Shown here in pieces: positions 1 through 8,208 of a stretch of DNA of 15,040 nt. The number at the start of each line of letters is the position of its first letter. The stretch's first letter is position 1. The notes under the pieces were generated by a model. That model was not told where the DNA came from and did not search any database. It was given only the letters and a program-made list of their open reading frames with translations. A program made the translations under genes and the position numbers. The stretch lies in the NCBI GenBank assembly GCA_049585195.1, contig JBAUZG010000029.1, forward strand, positions 1 through 15,040, in the 5' to 3' direction. This stretch comes from KBS-96 sp049585195. GTDB lineage: Bacteria; Acidobacteriota; Terriglobia; Bryobacterales; Bryobacteraceae.

Positions 1-2576
1 ACCTCAATCAGTTCGGCGGTTCGGTGGGCGGCCCAATCAGGAAGGACAAAACATTCTTCTTCGCCGACATCCAGAATAAGATGCAGCGGCATGGCATACC
101 GTTCACGGGCTTAGTTCCCACCGCCGCCATGCGCAGCGGCGATTTTACCGATGACGCATTCGGCAATCCACGATCCGGCTTCCTCATTAATCCCAATGTG
201 ACCGGGGCCCCCAACACCGCTTTCCAATGCGACAGCGCGGGAAATCCGATTCCCGCGAGCCCCGACGGCAGCCAATCGGGCGGCGTCTCCTGCAACAAGA
301 TTCCTTCAAACCTGATCAACCCGATCACTCAAAAGATGGTCAATCTGTATCCACTGCCGAACGCCAATAATGCTGCGCTTGGTTATAACTACGTCAACGA
401 GCCCGTACGAAAACTGAACGAAGGCGAGTTTGATGTGCGGCTCGATCACAATTTTTCTAATAACGACTATGCCTTCGCGCGATTCAGCTACGATCAGGCC
501 ACCTCCTACGTTCCCGGCGGGTCGCCTGGCTTTGCGGAAGCGAGTCCCTTTGCCAGCAATCAAGGTATTCTCAACCACGCGCGCAACGTAGCCATTTCTG
601 AGACGCACGTTTTTTCTCCCAATTCGGTGAATCAAGTCAGCGCTGGCTACAACCGCATTTTCGATTACATTTCCTCGCAAGGCACGGGAAGCTGTCTCTC
701 GGCGGCTATCGGTATTCCTGGAGCCAATCTGGGCGGAGTGAGCTGCGGCCTTACCAGTACGCAGATGGACGGCGGCTATTGGTCGTTGGGCGATCGCGGT
801 TATTCGCCTTTCCAAGGTGGAACGAACGTCTTCTCCGTGTCCGACTCGCTCGACATGATCCGAGGCAATCACGACATCAAAGTGGGCGGAGAAATTCGCG
901 CCATGCAGATGAACGTCCTCGCCGAAGGTTTTCAAGACGGCTATTGGATCTACACCGGCGCGTGGGTTGGCGACGCCGAGGCCGATTTCCTGCTAGGTCT
1001 TCCGAGCCTCGCTCTTCACGATCAAACGTTCGATGGAAATGTCACCGGCCGCCGCTGGAAGCTCTTCCGTCCTTTTATCGAGGACGACTGGCGTGTCACC
1101 AGGGATCTGACATTGAACCTTGGCCTTGCGTGGGCGCTCGTTACTCCTATCACCGAAGCTGCCAACCGTCAAGCGGATTTTAATCCGGCCAATGGCCAGT
1201 TTTTAATCGCCGGGCAAAATGCCGGCCCCGCGGCGGGCATTCAAATGGATTTGACCGCGCTCGAGCCACGCGTCGGAGTAGCTTGGAAGCCGTTTGGCAG
1301 CCGCAATACCGCCATACGCGGAGGGTATGCGATCTTCCACGATTCATCGTGGAACCAAGGCGCGCAGGGCCTGTGGCAGAACCCGCCCTACTATGCGGAA
1401 TCAGACCAGTATGCCTTCACTCCCGGGTGCACATTTGCGACCGCTGCCTGCGCCACAAAGTATGGACAAACACCGTTGGCCATCAGCGCTTCGAACGGCT
1501 TCCCGCTGTTTACGGGTCCTCCCAACCCCGCCGATTTCACCGGAACGATTCAAGCCCAGAATACTAATTTCCAGCAAGGCAGAGTTCAACAGTTCAATAT
1601 CAACGTCGAACACCAACTGCCCGGAGAGGTTGTCGTGACAGTAGGCTATGCCGGGTCTCGCAGCTCCCACATTCTGATCGATGGCAATAACATCAATGTG
1701 TCGTCACCTTCAGCTTGCGGAACCGTTTCCGGCTATACGCTCGGCTGCGGTCCTGGCGGCTCCTCGTTCGGCGTCCCGTACCCCGCGTTCCCCTTTTCTA
1801 CGATTTCGAATATTTATGACGCAGGCAAGGCACACTACAATTCACTTCAAGTCAAAGCCGAAACTAAGAGTTCGCGATATGGAATCTATGCTCTTCTCGG
1901 CTACACGTATTCGAGAGCCTACGATAACGGCTTCACCGATGGCCTTGGAAGCCTTCTCGGCGCAACCTACTTTCCGTTGCCCGGATGGCAATCTCTGGAT
2001 TGGGCGCTTTCGCAAATCAATTTGAACCAGAATTTCACCGCCAGTATTATTTATCAGCTGCCATTCGGCAAGGGAAGAAAGTTTGGCAGTTCTTGGAGCA
2101 CCCCGCTCGATACGGCCTTGGGAAATTGGGAGGTCACGGTGATTGAAAAGGCAACTTCGGGGTTCCCGGTATTCGTCGTGGATAGCGCCAATAACTCGGG
2201 CGTCAATTTTCAGAACAACGGAAATAGCCTGAACCGCCCAAATCAGACTTGCAATCCCCAATCCGGACCCCGGGGTCTAAGCGAGTTCTTCAACACGTCA
2301 TGCTTCTCGGCTCCTGCCGCCGGCGAGCTCGGAAACGCATCGCGAACACCCGTATCAGGCCCGGACTTCGTCAACACCGACTTTTCTGTCATTAAGCATT
2401 TTCCAATCCGGGAATCGGTGCGCCTGGATTTTCGCGCCGAGTTTTTCAATCTCTTCAATCACGCTCAATTTGGCTCGCCCGGCGCGGATTTCAATTCGCC
2501 GGCGACGTTTGGAACCATCAGCTCCACCGTGAACAATCCGCGCGTGGTTCAATTCGCCCTGAAACTAGCGTTTTAA
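1..2576 (+). CDS. TonB-dependent receptor, Oar-like, 5'-truncated
   Basis: Outer-membrane beta-barrel of the Oar/CarboxypepD_reg-like TonB-dependent receptor type, which imports bulky substrates using energy passed from TonB; the substrate cannot be told. The reading frame is open from base 3, so the gene begins outside the window and the GTG at 24 is not a real start. Visible hallmarks are LNQFGGSVGGPIRKDKTFFF near the left edge (typical of the end of the plug and start of the barrel), FIEDDWRVTRDLTLNLGLAW around 1078-1137, and the C-terminal RAEFFNLFNHAQFGSP followed by a final strand ending in Phe, as outer-membrane proteins usually do. The N-terminal signal peptide, CarboxypepD_reg domain and TonB box are not in view. 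About 857 codons are visible, consistent with a family length of roughly 1,000-1,200 residues. The TAA stop is followed by a hairpin-bearing intergenic region. Family call is firm; substrate unknown. Confidence 0.93.
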   Translation, partial: LNQFGGSVGGPIRKDKTFFFADIQNKMQRHGIPFTGLVPTAAMRSGDFTDDAFGNPRSGFLINPNVTGAPNTAFQCDSAGNPIPASPDGSQSGGVSCNKIPSNLINPITQKMVNLYPLPNANNAALGYNYVNEPVRKLNEGEFDVRLDHNFSNNDYAFARFSYDQATSYVPGGSPGFAEASPFASNQGILNHARNVAISETHVFSPNSVNQVSAGYNRIFDYISSQGTGSCLSAAIGIPGANLGGVSCGLTSTQMDGGYWSLGDRGYSPFQGGTNVFSVSDSLDMIRGNHDIKVGGEIRAMQMNVLAEGFQDGYWIYTGAWVGDAEADFLLGLPSLALHDQTFDGNVTGRRWKLFRPFIEDDWRVTRDLTLNLGLAWALVTPITEAANRQADFNPANGQFLIAGQNAGPAAGIQMDLTALEPRVGVAWKPFGSRNTAIRGGYAIFHDSSWNQGAQGLWQNPPYYAESDQYAFTPGCTFATAACATKYGQTPLAISASNGFPLFTGPPNPADFTGTIQAQNTNFQQGRVQQFNINVEHQLPGEVVVTVGYAGSRSSHILIDGNNINVSSPSACGTVSGYTLGCGPGGSSFGVPYPAFPFSTISNIYDAGKAHYNSLQVKAETKSSRYGIYALLGYTYSRAYDNGFTDGLGSLLGATYFPLPGWQSLDWALSQINLNQNFTASIIYQLPFGKGRKFGSSWSTPLDTALGNWEVTVIEKATSGFPVFVVDSANNSGVNFQNNGNSLNRPNQTCNPQSGPRGLSEFFNTSCFSAPAAGELGNASRTPVSGPDFVNTDFSVIKHFPIRESVRLDFRAEFFNLFNHAQFGSPGADFNSPATFGTISSTVNNPRVVQFALKLAF

Positions 2577-2584
2577 ATTAGTTT

Positions 2585-2653
2585 CCGAGCCACGACCGCG
2601 AGGGAGTGGAGTTAAGCCTGTAGGGGCGAGGCCTACCTCGCCCTGCGCTCCCT
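2585..2653. repeat. REP-like palindromic element (repeat A, copy 1) / possible terminator
   Basis: Directly after the receptor gene, bases 2585-2609 match the reverse complement of 14220-14244 at 22 of 25 positions. It is followed by a perfect hairpin, GGGCGAGG (2624-2631), loop CCTA, CCTCGCCC (2636-2643), and the whole is closed by AGGGAG (2601-2606) pairing with CTCCCT (2648-2653). There is no T-tract, so it resembles a dispersed REP-type element more than a canonical intrinsic terminator, though a strong GC stem here could still slow or end receptor transcription. Confidence 0.6.
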
Positions 2654-2742
2654 ACCAGTACGATCACATCCAGAAACCGACAAGCTGTTACATCATCGTT
2701 ACGGCCTGTTCATGGACATGTAAGACTACATCGATATTCTGA

Positions 2743-2781
2743 GGTCCGTTACCCGAGGGTTTCGGCGCTTACGCCGGGACC
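2743..2781 (+). promoter_or_regulatory. Predicted branched (three-way) leader structure upstream of porin
   Basis: In the leader just before the porin ribosome-binding site, GGTCC (2743-2747) pairs with GGACC (2777-2781). It encloses ACC (2751-2753)/GGT (2758-2760) with a CGAG loop and CGGCG (2763-2767)/CGCCG (2772-2776) with a CTTA loop. The second helix abuts the closing helix, as coaxially stacked junctions do. No known riboswitch class is recognised. It could equally be a degenerate dispersed repeat. Seen by eye only; no folding energy was computed. Confidence 0.35.
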
Positions 2782-2807
2782 CCGTCTATCTCGCACCAGA
2801 GGAGTAT

Positions 2808-4496
2808 ATGATCCTACGAAGGACGCTTAAGCTGTTTTGTTGCAGCGCCATGGCCTTGCATTTGATGGCGGAAAACCCGGAAATCGGCGGGAACACAGGC
2901 GCATCGACAGCTCCGGTGCAGGCGATTTCATTAAAAGACATACAGGAATTAAAAAAGAAGATTGCCGAGCAGCAAAAAGAGATTGAGCGCCTCCAAAAGT
3001 CTGTTGCGGAACAGCAGACGTTATTAGATAACACGATGAGGGTAGTCGCGGCCGGCGCGACGGAAAATACGAACGCTAGCCTGCTAACCACTCCGCCGCA
3101 ACTACAACCAATCGGCGACACGGGCAATGTGCCGCTGGCACTCGGCCCCGCGGCGCGCAGCGGCCAGGCACGGGCCTTGCCCACAAACGTTGAATCGCCT
3201 CTCTCGTTCAAAATTGGCAGTGCGGACTTCACACCCTTCGGATTCGTCGATTTCACTTACATCGGCCGCTCCACGAATGTAGGCAGCGGCATCGGCACAA
3301 ATTTTGGGAGCATCCCGTACAACTCGGCCGCACCCGGCCGGATCGGTGAAAACACCCTCAGCACGCAGAACAGCCGTTTGGGCCTGCGCGTCGATAGCTC
3401 CGTTGCAGGCGCGAAAGTGCTCGGTTACTTCGAGGCTGACTTTTTGGGCAACCAGCCCACAAACGTCTTTGATACGAGCAACTCCGATACGTTCCGTATG
3501 CGGAACATATTTGTCGATGTGAGGAAGGGCACGCTCGAGATCATGGGAGGTCAGGACTGGTCCTTGATGACTCCAGGCCGAGTTGGTATATCTCCGCTAC
3601 CGGCCGACATCTTCTATACGCAAGACATGGACACCAATTACCAGGCGGGCTTAATCTGGGCGCGCCAAACGCAGTTCCGGATCGCGTATCATCCAAGCGA
3701 AAACTTCCATTTGGCTTTATCGCTCGAGAACCCGCAACAATATGCTGGCGGAAGCTCAGGCGCGCCGACAATTACATTCCCGGCTGCGTATGCCTCAAAC
3801 ACGAGCATCACAAATCAATTCAACACCGGCGCCAACAGCTATGCTGTTCCCAATTCAAGTCCCGATTTCATCGTAAAAGCTGCTTTCGACAGCCGTCCGG
3901 GCGGCAAGCTGCAGCATATCGAAGTCGCCGGCTTGCTTCGCAATTTCAAATACTACAATCCGGCGTTAAACAACAACCAAGGCAAGACGTTTACGGCAAC
4001 CGGCGGGGGCGGATCGGTAAACGGAAATTTCGAAATTTTCAAGAACTTTCATCTGATTGCCAATACCTTCTTCAGCGACGGCGGCGGCCGTTACATCTTC
4101 GGCATGGCTCCGGATCTTGCGCTGAAGCCCAACGGCGATTTGTCACTGCTGCATTCGTGGTCGACTGTCGATGGATTTGAAGCGAACGTCTCAAAGAATA
4201 TGCTTTTGTACAGCTATTACGGCGGCGCTTATATCGGCAAAGACGCGTTTCTCGATACGAACGGGAAATACGTCGGTTACGGCTATCCTGGCTCCTCGAA
4301 CAGCCAAAACCGCGATGTGCAGGAATACACGATTGGTCTCATTCCGACCTTCTTCAAGAATCCTCACTACGGGGCGCTTCAGCTCATCACGCAGTACTCC
4401 TACCTCTGGCGGGTGCCGTGGTACCTGGCGGCAAACACGCCGAAGAACGCCAAAACCAACATGGTCTGGATCGACCTTCGCTACACCCTACCGTAG
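2808..4496 (+). CDS. Putative outer-membrane porin with N-terminal coiled coil (DcaP-like)
   Basis: 562-residue outer-membrane channel candidate. Residues 1-21 look like a signal peptide (basic MILRRTLK, hydrophobic core, likely cleavage after LMA). Residues about 41-76 form a heptad-rich segment (IQELKKKIAEQQKEIERLQK), the kind of periplasmic coiled coil found at the N-terminus of trimeric DcaP-like and related porins. The rest alternates polar and aromatic residues as in a beta barrel, including FTPFGFVDFTYIGRS, NSRLGLRVDSS, the porin-like GGQDWSLMTPGR (about residues 246-257), and a terminal strand MVWIDLRYTLP. The ATG at 2808 is supported by AGAGGAG just upstream and by the signal peptide beginning there. 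It is transcribed alone, converging with the ADOP permease gene. Substrate unknown; paralogues are numerous in Acidobacteriota. A Pro rather than Phe at the C-terminus is slightly unusual for a Bam substrate. Confidence 0.82.
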   Translation: MILRRTLKLFCCSAMALHLMAENPEIGGNTGASTAPVQAISLKDIQELKKKIAEQQKEIERLQKSVAEQQTLLDNTMRVVAAGATENTNASLLTTPPQLQPIGDTGNVPLALGPAARSGQARALPTNVESPLSFKIGSADFTPFGFVDFTYIGRSTNVGSGIGTNFGSIPYNSAAPGRIGENTLSTQNSRLGLRVDSSVAGAKVLGYFEADFLGNQPTNVFDTSNSDTFRMRNIFVDVRKGTLEIMGGQDWSLMTPGRVGISPLPADIFYTQDMDTNYQAGLIWARQTQFRIAYHPSENFHLALSLENPQQYAGGSSGAPTITFPAAYASNTSITNQFNTGANSYAVPNSSPDFIVKAAFDSRPGGKLQHIEVAGLLRNFKYYNPALNNNQGKTFTATGGGGSVNGNFEIFKNFHLIANTFFSDGGGRYIFGMAPDLALKPNGDLSLLHSWSTVDGFEANVSKNMLLYSYYGGAYIGKDAFLDTNGKYVGYGYPGSSNSQNRDVQEYTIGLIPTFFKNPHYGALQLITQYSYLWRVPWYLAANTPKNAKTNMVWIDLRYTLP

Positions 4497-4500
4497 AGCA

Positions 4501-4540
4501 TGGAGGGTGGGCTTCAGCCCGCGCGGGGCGTGAGCCCCGC
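4501..4540. repeat. Double-hairpin intergenic repeat (repeat B, copy 1), possible bidirectional terminator
   Basis: The gap between the convergent porin and permease genes holds two adjacent hairpins: GGGC-TTCA-GCCC (4509-4520) and GCGGGGC-GTGA-GCCCCGC (4523-4540), the latter with a GNRA-type loop. Bases 4501-4522 match 12235-12256 at 20 of 22 positions, and the two differences change both sides of one base pair (G4509-C4520 here, A-T there). The element reads as a stem-loop on both strands, suiting a shared terminator, although neither side has a run of T. Confidence 0.6.
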
Positions 4541-4555
4541 TCAAGGCAAGGCCCG

Positions 4556-7294
4556 TCAGCCCTCGCGTAAAGCCGCCAGTGGATCGATGCGGCTGGCCCT
4601 GTGTGCCGGCAGATAACAAGCCGCCAGCGCGACGACCAAGAGAACGATCGCCGCTCCCGATACGCTGACCGGATCGCTTGCGCCGACGCCATACAACAGT
4701 CTGGTTAGAAAATGCCCTACCAGCAGCGCCGCTCCCAAGCCAATCGCTACGCCCGCCACAACCAGGGTCATGCCTTGCTTCAAAATCAGCAAAAGCACGT
4801 TGGCGCCCGCCGCTCCGAGCGCCATGCGCACTCCGATCTCCCGCACACGCAGGTTCACAGAGTAGGCCATGATCCCGTATAAGCCGATGCTAGCGAGACC
4901 GAGCGCCAGCAGTCCTAACACGCCTAGCATCGCCACGCCCATTTTTGCCTGAAACAAACCTTGATCGATAATCGTACGCCCTGTCCGCACATCGTTAACC
5001 GAAATGCGCGGGCCAAGCTGGCGCACTTCGCGCTGAAGTGGAATCAATAGCGGTTGGGGATCTCCCTTGGTTCGCACATAGAGCGTCATCGCGTCCCAGT
5101 AATTCTGTTCGAGAGGGACATACATGCAAGCTTGCGGAGGCTCGCCCAAGGTGGAGTAATTCGCGTTCCTGGCAATACCCACGATCTGGCGCATTTCTGT
5201 TTCGCCGGGCAACTGAATGCGCTTCCCTAACACTTCGCCGTTTGGCCAGTAATCGCGCGCCATCTTTTCATTGACGATCGCTACAGGAGTCGAGTGTTCC
5301 TGGTCCAGCTCCGTGAACTCGCGCCCTTTTTCGATCGGTATGCCCGCCGTCTCGAAGTAATGGAGATCGACGATATTGAGAACCGTAGTCACGATGTCGG
5401 CTTTCGATCGCTGCTCGCGGCCCTCCACTTTGATACCGCTCGCAAGCTGGGCCCACAGCGGCATATTCGACGCCCATGATGCGGATTCCACGCCCGGCAT
5501 AGCCGCCACCTGTTCGCGAACATCCTTATAGAACGCCTTGGTTTGCGCCTTCGCATATCCAGCTTGCCCCGGATTTGTCAACAGCACTGCAAGGTGCCTG
5601 GTCTGAAATCCGGGATCCATGTCGTAGGCGCGCTGGATGCTTCGCAAAAATAGAGCGGCCGTCATGAGCGCCACAAACGAAAAGGCAACCTGTCCTACCA
5701 GGAGAGCGTTCGCCAGGCTCACTCGTCGCCGGCTTTTGCCGCTCGCGCGCGACTCTTCTTTGAGCGTTTCCGCCACGCTCGTGCGCGACGCCCGCAGCGC
5801 CGGAATTGTTCCGAACACAAAGCCGGTTAGGAGTGCGACAACCAGCGTAAAGACAAAGACCGTGGCATCCATCTTCGGCTTCACGAGGTTGGCCGAAGCC
5901 TCGCCCGGCAGCGACGACCACACGAGCTGCAAACTCGCATAGCCGATTGCCAGCCCCACCAATCCGCTCATAAATGCGAGAAACAGGCTCTCGGTCAGAA
6001 GCTGTCGCACCAACCTTGCGCGGCTCGCGCCCATTGCCAAGCGCACCGCAATTTCCTGTTGTCTGGCTGCCGCGCGCGCCAACAGCAGGTTCGCCACGTT
6101 CGAGCACGCTATCAGCAAAACGATGGCCACTACAATCAGCAACACGACGCTGCCAAATAAAAAGGGCGTACTCCCGCTGCCCGAGCTTCCGAAAAGAACA
6201 TCGGTGATGGGATGGACTGCAGCCGTATGCCCTTCATTCGTTTCCGGGTACTGGCGCGCCAGCGCCGAGGCGATCGTTTCAAGATCGGCCTGTGCCTGCG
6301 CGCGGCTCACTCCGCTCTTTAACCGGCCAACACCCAGAAAAACCGCCTTGCTTCGCTCGCTTAGCGCACCGTGCATTTGATTAGGCAGTAATTGTTCTGC
6401 CATTGCGGCCGGTATCCACACATCGGGCCCGAACACCGCGTTTACCCCGATGAAACCAGGAGGAGCGACACCCACAACGGTAAACACCACGTTGTTCAGC
6501 CGCAGAGTTTTGCCCAGGATATCGTTCTCGCCCCCAAAGCGCGCCCGCCAAGTCGCGTAGTTCATCACCGCAACCGGATGCGCGCCGGGAGTGCTGTCCT
6601 CTTCCCGCAAGAAGAAGCGGCCTCGGGCTGGTTTCAAACCTAACACTGAAAAATAGTTGCCCGTCACCAACTCACTGAACATCCGTTCAGAAGTACCGTT
6701 TTGGTCAAGCGTCACCGGACGTGGACCGAAATACCCCGCAAGCGACGCGAACACCTGGTTTCTGGCCTGGTAATCTTTCAGATCCGGGTAAGACACGAGT
6801 AGCACGACTTTCGAGCGGCTCTTCGTCTCAGCACCCGCAACCGCCGCGAGCCCCGCGGCATTCTGAACCGGTAATGGATTCAACAGGAGCGTGTTGATGA
6901 CAGTGAACACCGTCGTGTTCGCTCCAATGCCCAGCGCCAGCGTCAAAACCACAAACAGAACGAACAAGGGATTTTTCCCCATCGTGCGGGCTGTATAGCG
7001 CAGATCTCTCCAGGTGTCTTCTATAAAATTGCCCGCCGGCATGGCGCCAGCCGGCACCGCTTCGTGTTTTGGCATACGCTCGCTCCTTCCCATCCCCGCT
7101 GCTAATGGATACAGATCGTCTAACCCGGATTCCGCTTTCCGGTGCGCTTCTTCTTCGCTCGCGCCGCCGCTGCGCAGCTCGCGGTATGTATCTTCCAGGT
7201 GCTGCGCGAGCTCATCTACTAGACCGATCTCCTCGGTGCCCTTTAGACGCAAATGCGCGAGTCGGTCCCGAACAATGGTCTTCCAATCAGGCAT
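4556..7294 (-). CDS. ADOP-family ABC transporter permease (MacB-like, duplicated)
   Basis: 912-residue inner-membrane protein of the acidobacterial duplicated orphan permease type. Residues 1-60 form the soluble helical N-terminal domain typical of ADOPs. A first transmembrane helix lies at about 108-131 (FVLFVVLTLALGIGANTTVF), followed by a MacB-type periplasmic core (about 132-375) and an FtsX permease domain (about 380-505, with EIAVRLAMGASRARLVRQLL). A second core (about 530-770) and second FtsX domain (about 785-905, with REIGVRMALGAAGANVLLLI, ending in RASRIDPLAALREG) follow. MacB-like permeases work mechanically across the envelope with an ATPase partner and do not pass substrate through a pore; no ATPase is encoded nearby, hence 'orphan'. 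The ATG at 7294 is favoured by AGGA about 7 nt upstream and by overlapping the PadR stop by 8 nt, so translation is probably coupled. Likely controlled by that PadR protein. Substrate unknown. Confidence 0.93.
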   Translation of the reverse strand: MPDWKTIVRDRLAHLRLKGTEEIGLVDELAQHLEDTYRELRSGGASEEEAHRKAESGLDDLYPLAAGMGRSERMPKHEAVPAGAMPAGNFIEDTWRDLRYTARTMGKNPLFVLFVVLTLALGIGANTTVFTVINTLLLNPLPVQNAAGLAAVAGAETKSRSKVVLLVSYPDLKDYQARNQVFASLAGYFGPRPVTLDQNGTSERMFSELVTGNYFSVLGLKPARGRFFLREEDSTPGAHPVAVMNYATWRARFGGENDILGKTLRLNNVVFTVVGVAPPGFIGVNAVFGPDVWIPAAMAEQLLPNQMHGALSERSKAVFLGVGRLKSGVSRAQAQADLETIASALARQYPETNEGHTAAVHPITDVLFGSSGSGSTPFLFGSVVLLIVVAIVLLIACSNVANLLLARAAARQQEIAVRLAMGASRARLVRQLLTESLFLAFMSGLVGLAIGYASLQLVWSSLPGEASANLVKPKMDATVFVFTLVVALLTGFVFGTIPALRASRTSVAETLKEESRASGKSRRRVSLANALLVGQVAFSFVALMTAALFLRSIQRAYDMDPGFQTRHLAVLLTNPGQAGYAKAQTKAFYKDVREQVAAMPGVESASWASNMPLWAQLASGIKVEGREQRSKADIVTTVLNIVDLHYFETAGIPIEKGREFTELDQEHSTPVAIVNEKMARDYWPNGEVLGKRIQLPGETEMRQIVGIARNANYSTLGEPPQACMYVPLEQNYWDAMTLYVRTKGDPQPLLIPLQREVRQLGPRISVNDVRTGRTIIDQGLFQAKMGVAMLGVLGLLALGLASIGLYGIMAYSVNLRVREIGVRMALGAAGANVLLLILKQGMTLVVAGVAIGLGAALLVGHFLTRLLYGVGASDPVSVSGAAIVLLVVALAACYLPAHRASRIDPLAALREG

Positions 7295-7631
7295 GCTCGA
7301 TTCCTGTTACCCGGCTAATAGCTGCAACGAAATTCTTCCAGCTCTTCTGTTGCGAACGAAGCACCTTTCGGCCCCGCTGGGTCAGACTGTAATATCTGCG
7401 TCTACGCTGCTCGGCTTTTTCCACCCAGCGTCCCTCAATCCATCCCTGCTCCTCAAGGCGATGGAGCAGCGGATAGAGCGAGGTGACGTGAAACCGTAAG
7501 GCGCCCCCGGAGCGGATGTGAATCAGCTTTGAGATGTCATACCCATGGCGTGATTGGTCCTCAAGCAGTGACAAGACGAGAAGTTCAGCGCTTCCTTTTT
7601 TCCATTCCTGATCGGGCGAGCTGGGAGTCAT
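7287..7631 (-). CDS. PadR-family transcriptional regulator
   Basis: 114-residue winged-helix repressor. Residues 10-90 carry the PadR signature: KGSAELLVLSLLEDQSRHGYDI, then SGGALRFHVTSLYPLLHRLE (recognition helix) and the wing WVEKAEQRRRRYYSLTQRGR. The C-terminal dimerising helix is short, as in PadR subfamily 2 proteins that accompany ADOP permeases. Its TGA overlaps the start of the downstream permease gene by 8 nt, a strong operon sign. The expected role is to repress its own operon until a small-molecule ligand binds; the ligand is unknown. There is no ribosome-binding site before the ATG at 7631, and a perfect TATAAT lies only 12 nt upstream of it, suggesting a leaderless or nearly leaderless message. 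Confidence 0.92.
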   Translation of the reverse strand: MTPSSPDQEWKKGSAELLVLSLLEDQSRHGYDISKLIHIRSGGALRFHVTSLYPLLHRLEEQGWIEGRWVEKAEQRRRRYYSLTQRGRKVLRSQQKSWKNFVAAISRVTGIEHA

Positions 7632-7680
7632 ATGTGGGAGTTCATTATATGGGACTCACGAAGAAATACGGCTCCGTGAG
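7625..7680. promoter_or_regulatory. PadR/ADOP promoter with candidate operator palindromes
   Basis: On the minus strand a perfect TATAAT -10 box lies at 7649-7644; no convincing -35 is seen at the usual spacing. Around it are two inverted repeats: GAGTC (7625-7629) with GACTC (7653-7657), each flanked on the inner side by an ATAT-containing stretch, and CTCACG (7655-7660) with CGTGAG (7675-7680). They overlap the promoter, as expected for autorepression by PadR. Binding is inferred from position and symmetry only. Confidence 0.45.
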
Positions 7681-7788
7681 GCAGTTCGTTCCGCTGAATT
7701 TCAACGCCAACCCCTGTTCCCATCGCAAGGAGAACAAGAGGGATAATTAGAAGTATCCTGCGTGGAGGCAGGCGCATCGTACCAGCAA
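7681..7788 (+). promoter_or_regulatory. Leader/promoter region of the pterin operon
   Basis: This stretch lies between the PadR promoter and the first PTPS gene and must hold the plus-strand promoter. GATAAT at 7742-7747 is a reasonable -10 match, but no good -35 stands upstream of it. GGAGG at 7764-7768 is the only strong Shine-Dalgarno sequence and sits about 20 nt before ATG 7789, an unusually long gap. No riboswitch, including preQ1 or tetrahydrofolate types, was recognised. Confidence 0.3.
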
Positions 7789-8208
7789 ATGTTCATTACT
7801 CGTAAGGCCGAGTTTTCGGCGTCTCATGTATGCCGGATAGGAGACTGGACCGACGAGGCAAACGAGCGGGTTTACGGCAGTGCAGCGAATCCCCACGGGC
7901 ACGGACACAACTATATTTTGGAGGTGACATTGGAGGGTGAGCCGGACTCCCTTACAGGCATGGTGGTCGATCTTAAGGAACTGAAAGATGTTATCGAGAG
8001 CGAAGTGCTTACTCCCATGGACCACCGCTTCTTAAACTTCGAGGTGCCTCCTTTTGATCGCCTCATCCCAACCACAGAAAACGTGGCCCTCGAGATCTGG
8101 CGAAGGCTGGCGCCGCGGTTCGACGGACGGGCAAAGCTCCATCGCGTCCGGCTATACGAGACGCCCGATCTTTATGTCGATATCAGGCGCGAGGACGTGG
8201 AAGGATGA
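7789..8208 (+). CDS. 6-pyruvoyl-tetrahydropterin synthase/QueD paralogue 1, catalytic Cys replaced by Ala
   Basis: 139-residue cytoplasmic T-fold protein of the PTPS/QueD family (COG0720), which acts on dihydroneopterin triphosphate made by FolE. Zinc ligands are present: His13 (in FSASH), His38 and His40 (in HGHGHNY). The Asp78-His79 pair (MDHRFLN) and pterin-anchoring Glu124 (YETP) are also kept. The catalytic Cys position, Cys42 of the rat enzyme, is Ala32 here (GSAANP where the family has GKCNNP). A Cys at 15 lies elsewhere in the fold. ATG 7789 is chosen because MFITRKAEFSASH fits the family N-terminus; an in-frame GTG at 7762 would add nine residues. Its TGA overlaps the next gene's ATG (ATGA), so the two are translationally coupled. 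Alone it may be inactive, or catalyse a different pterin reaction; see the matching loss in paralogue 2. Confidence 0.92.
   Translation: MFITRKAEFSASHVCRIGDWTDEANERVYGSAANPHGHGHNYILEVTLEGEPDSLTGMVVDLKELKDVIESEVLTPMDHRFLNFEVPPFDRLIPTTENVALEIWRRLAPRFDGRAKLHRVRLYETPDLYVDIRREDVEG

Noticed and set aside
306..935. 209-residue minus-strand frame under the receptor gene
   Set aside because: It is antisense to an unmistakable receptor sequence, has no recognisable domain and is typical shadow coding in GC-rich DNA.
2688..2723. TTACAT / ATGTAA inverted repeat in the porin upstream region
   Set aside because: Only 6 bp with a 24-nt spacer and no link to a promoter box; likely chance.
7789..8208. PTPS-III (Glu-for-Cys) assignment for paralogue 1
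   Set aside because: PTPS-III enzymes carry Glu near the missing Cys; here the segment is GSAANP with no Glu.
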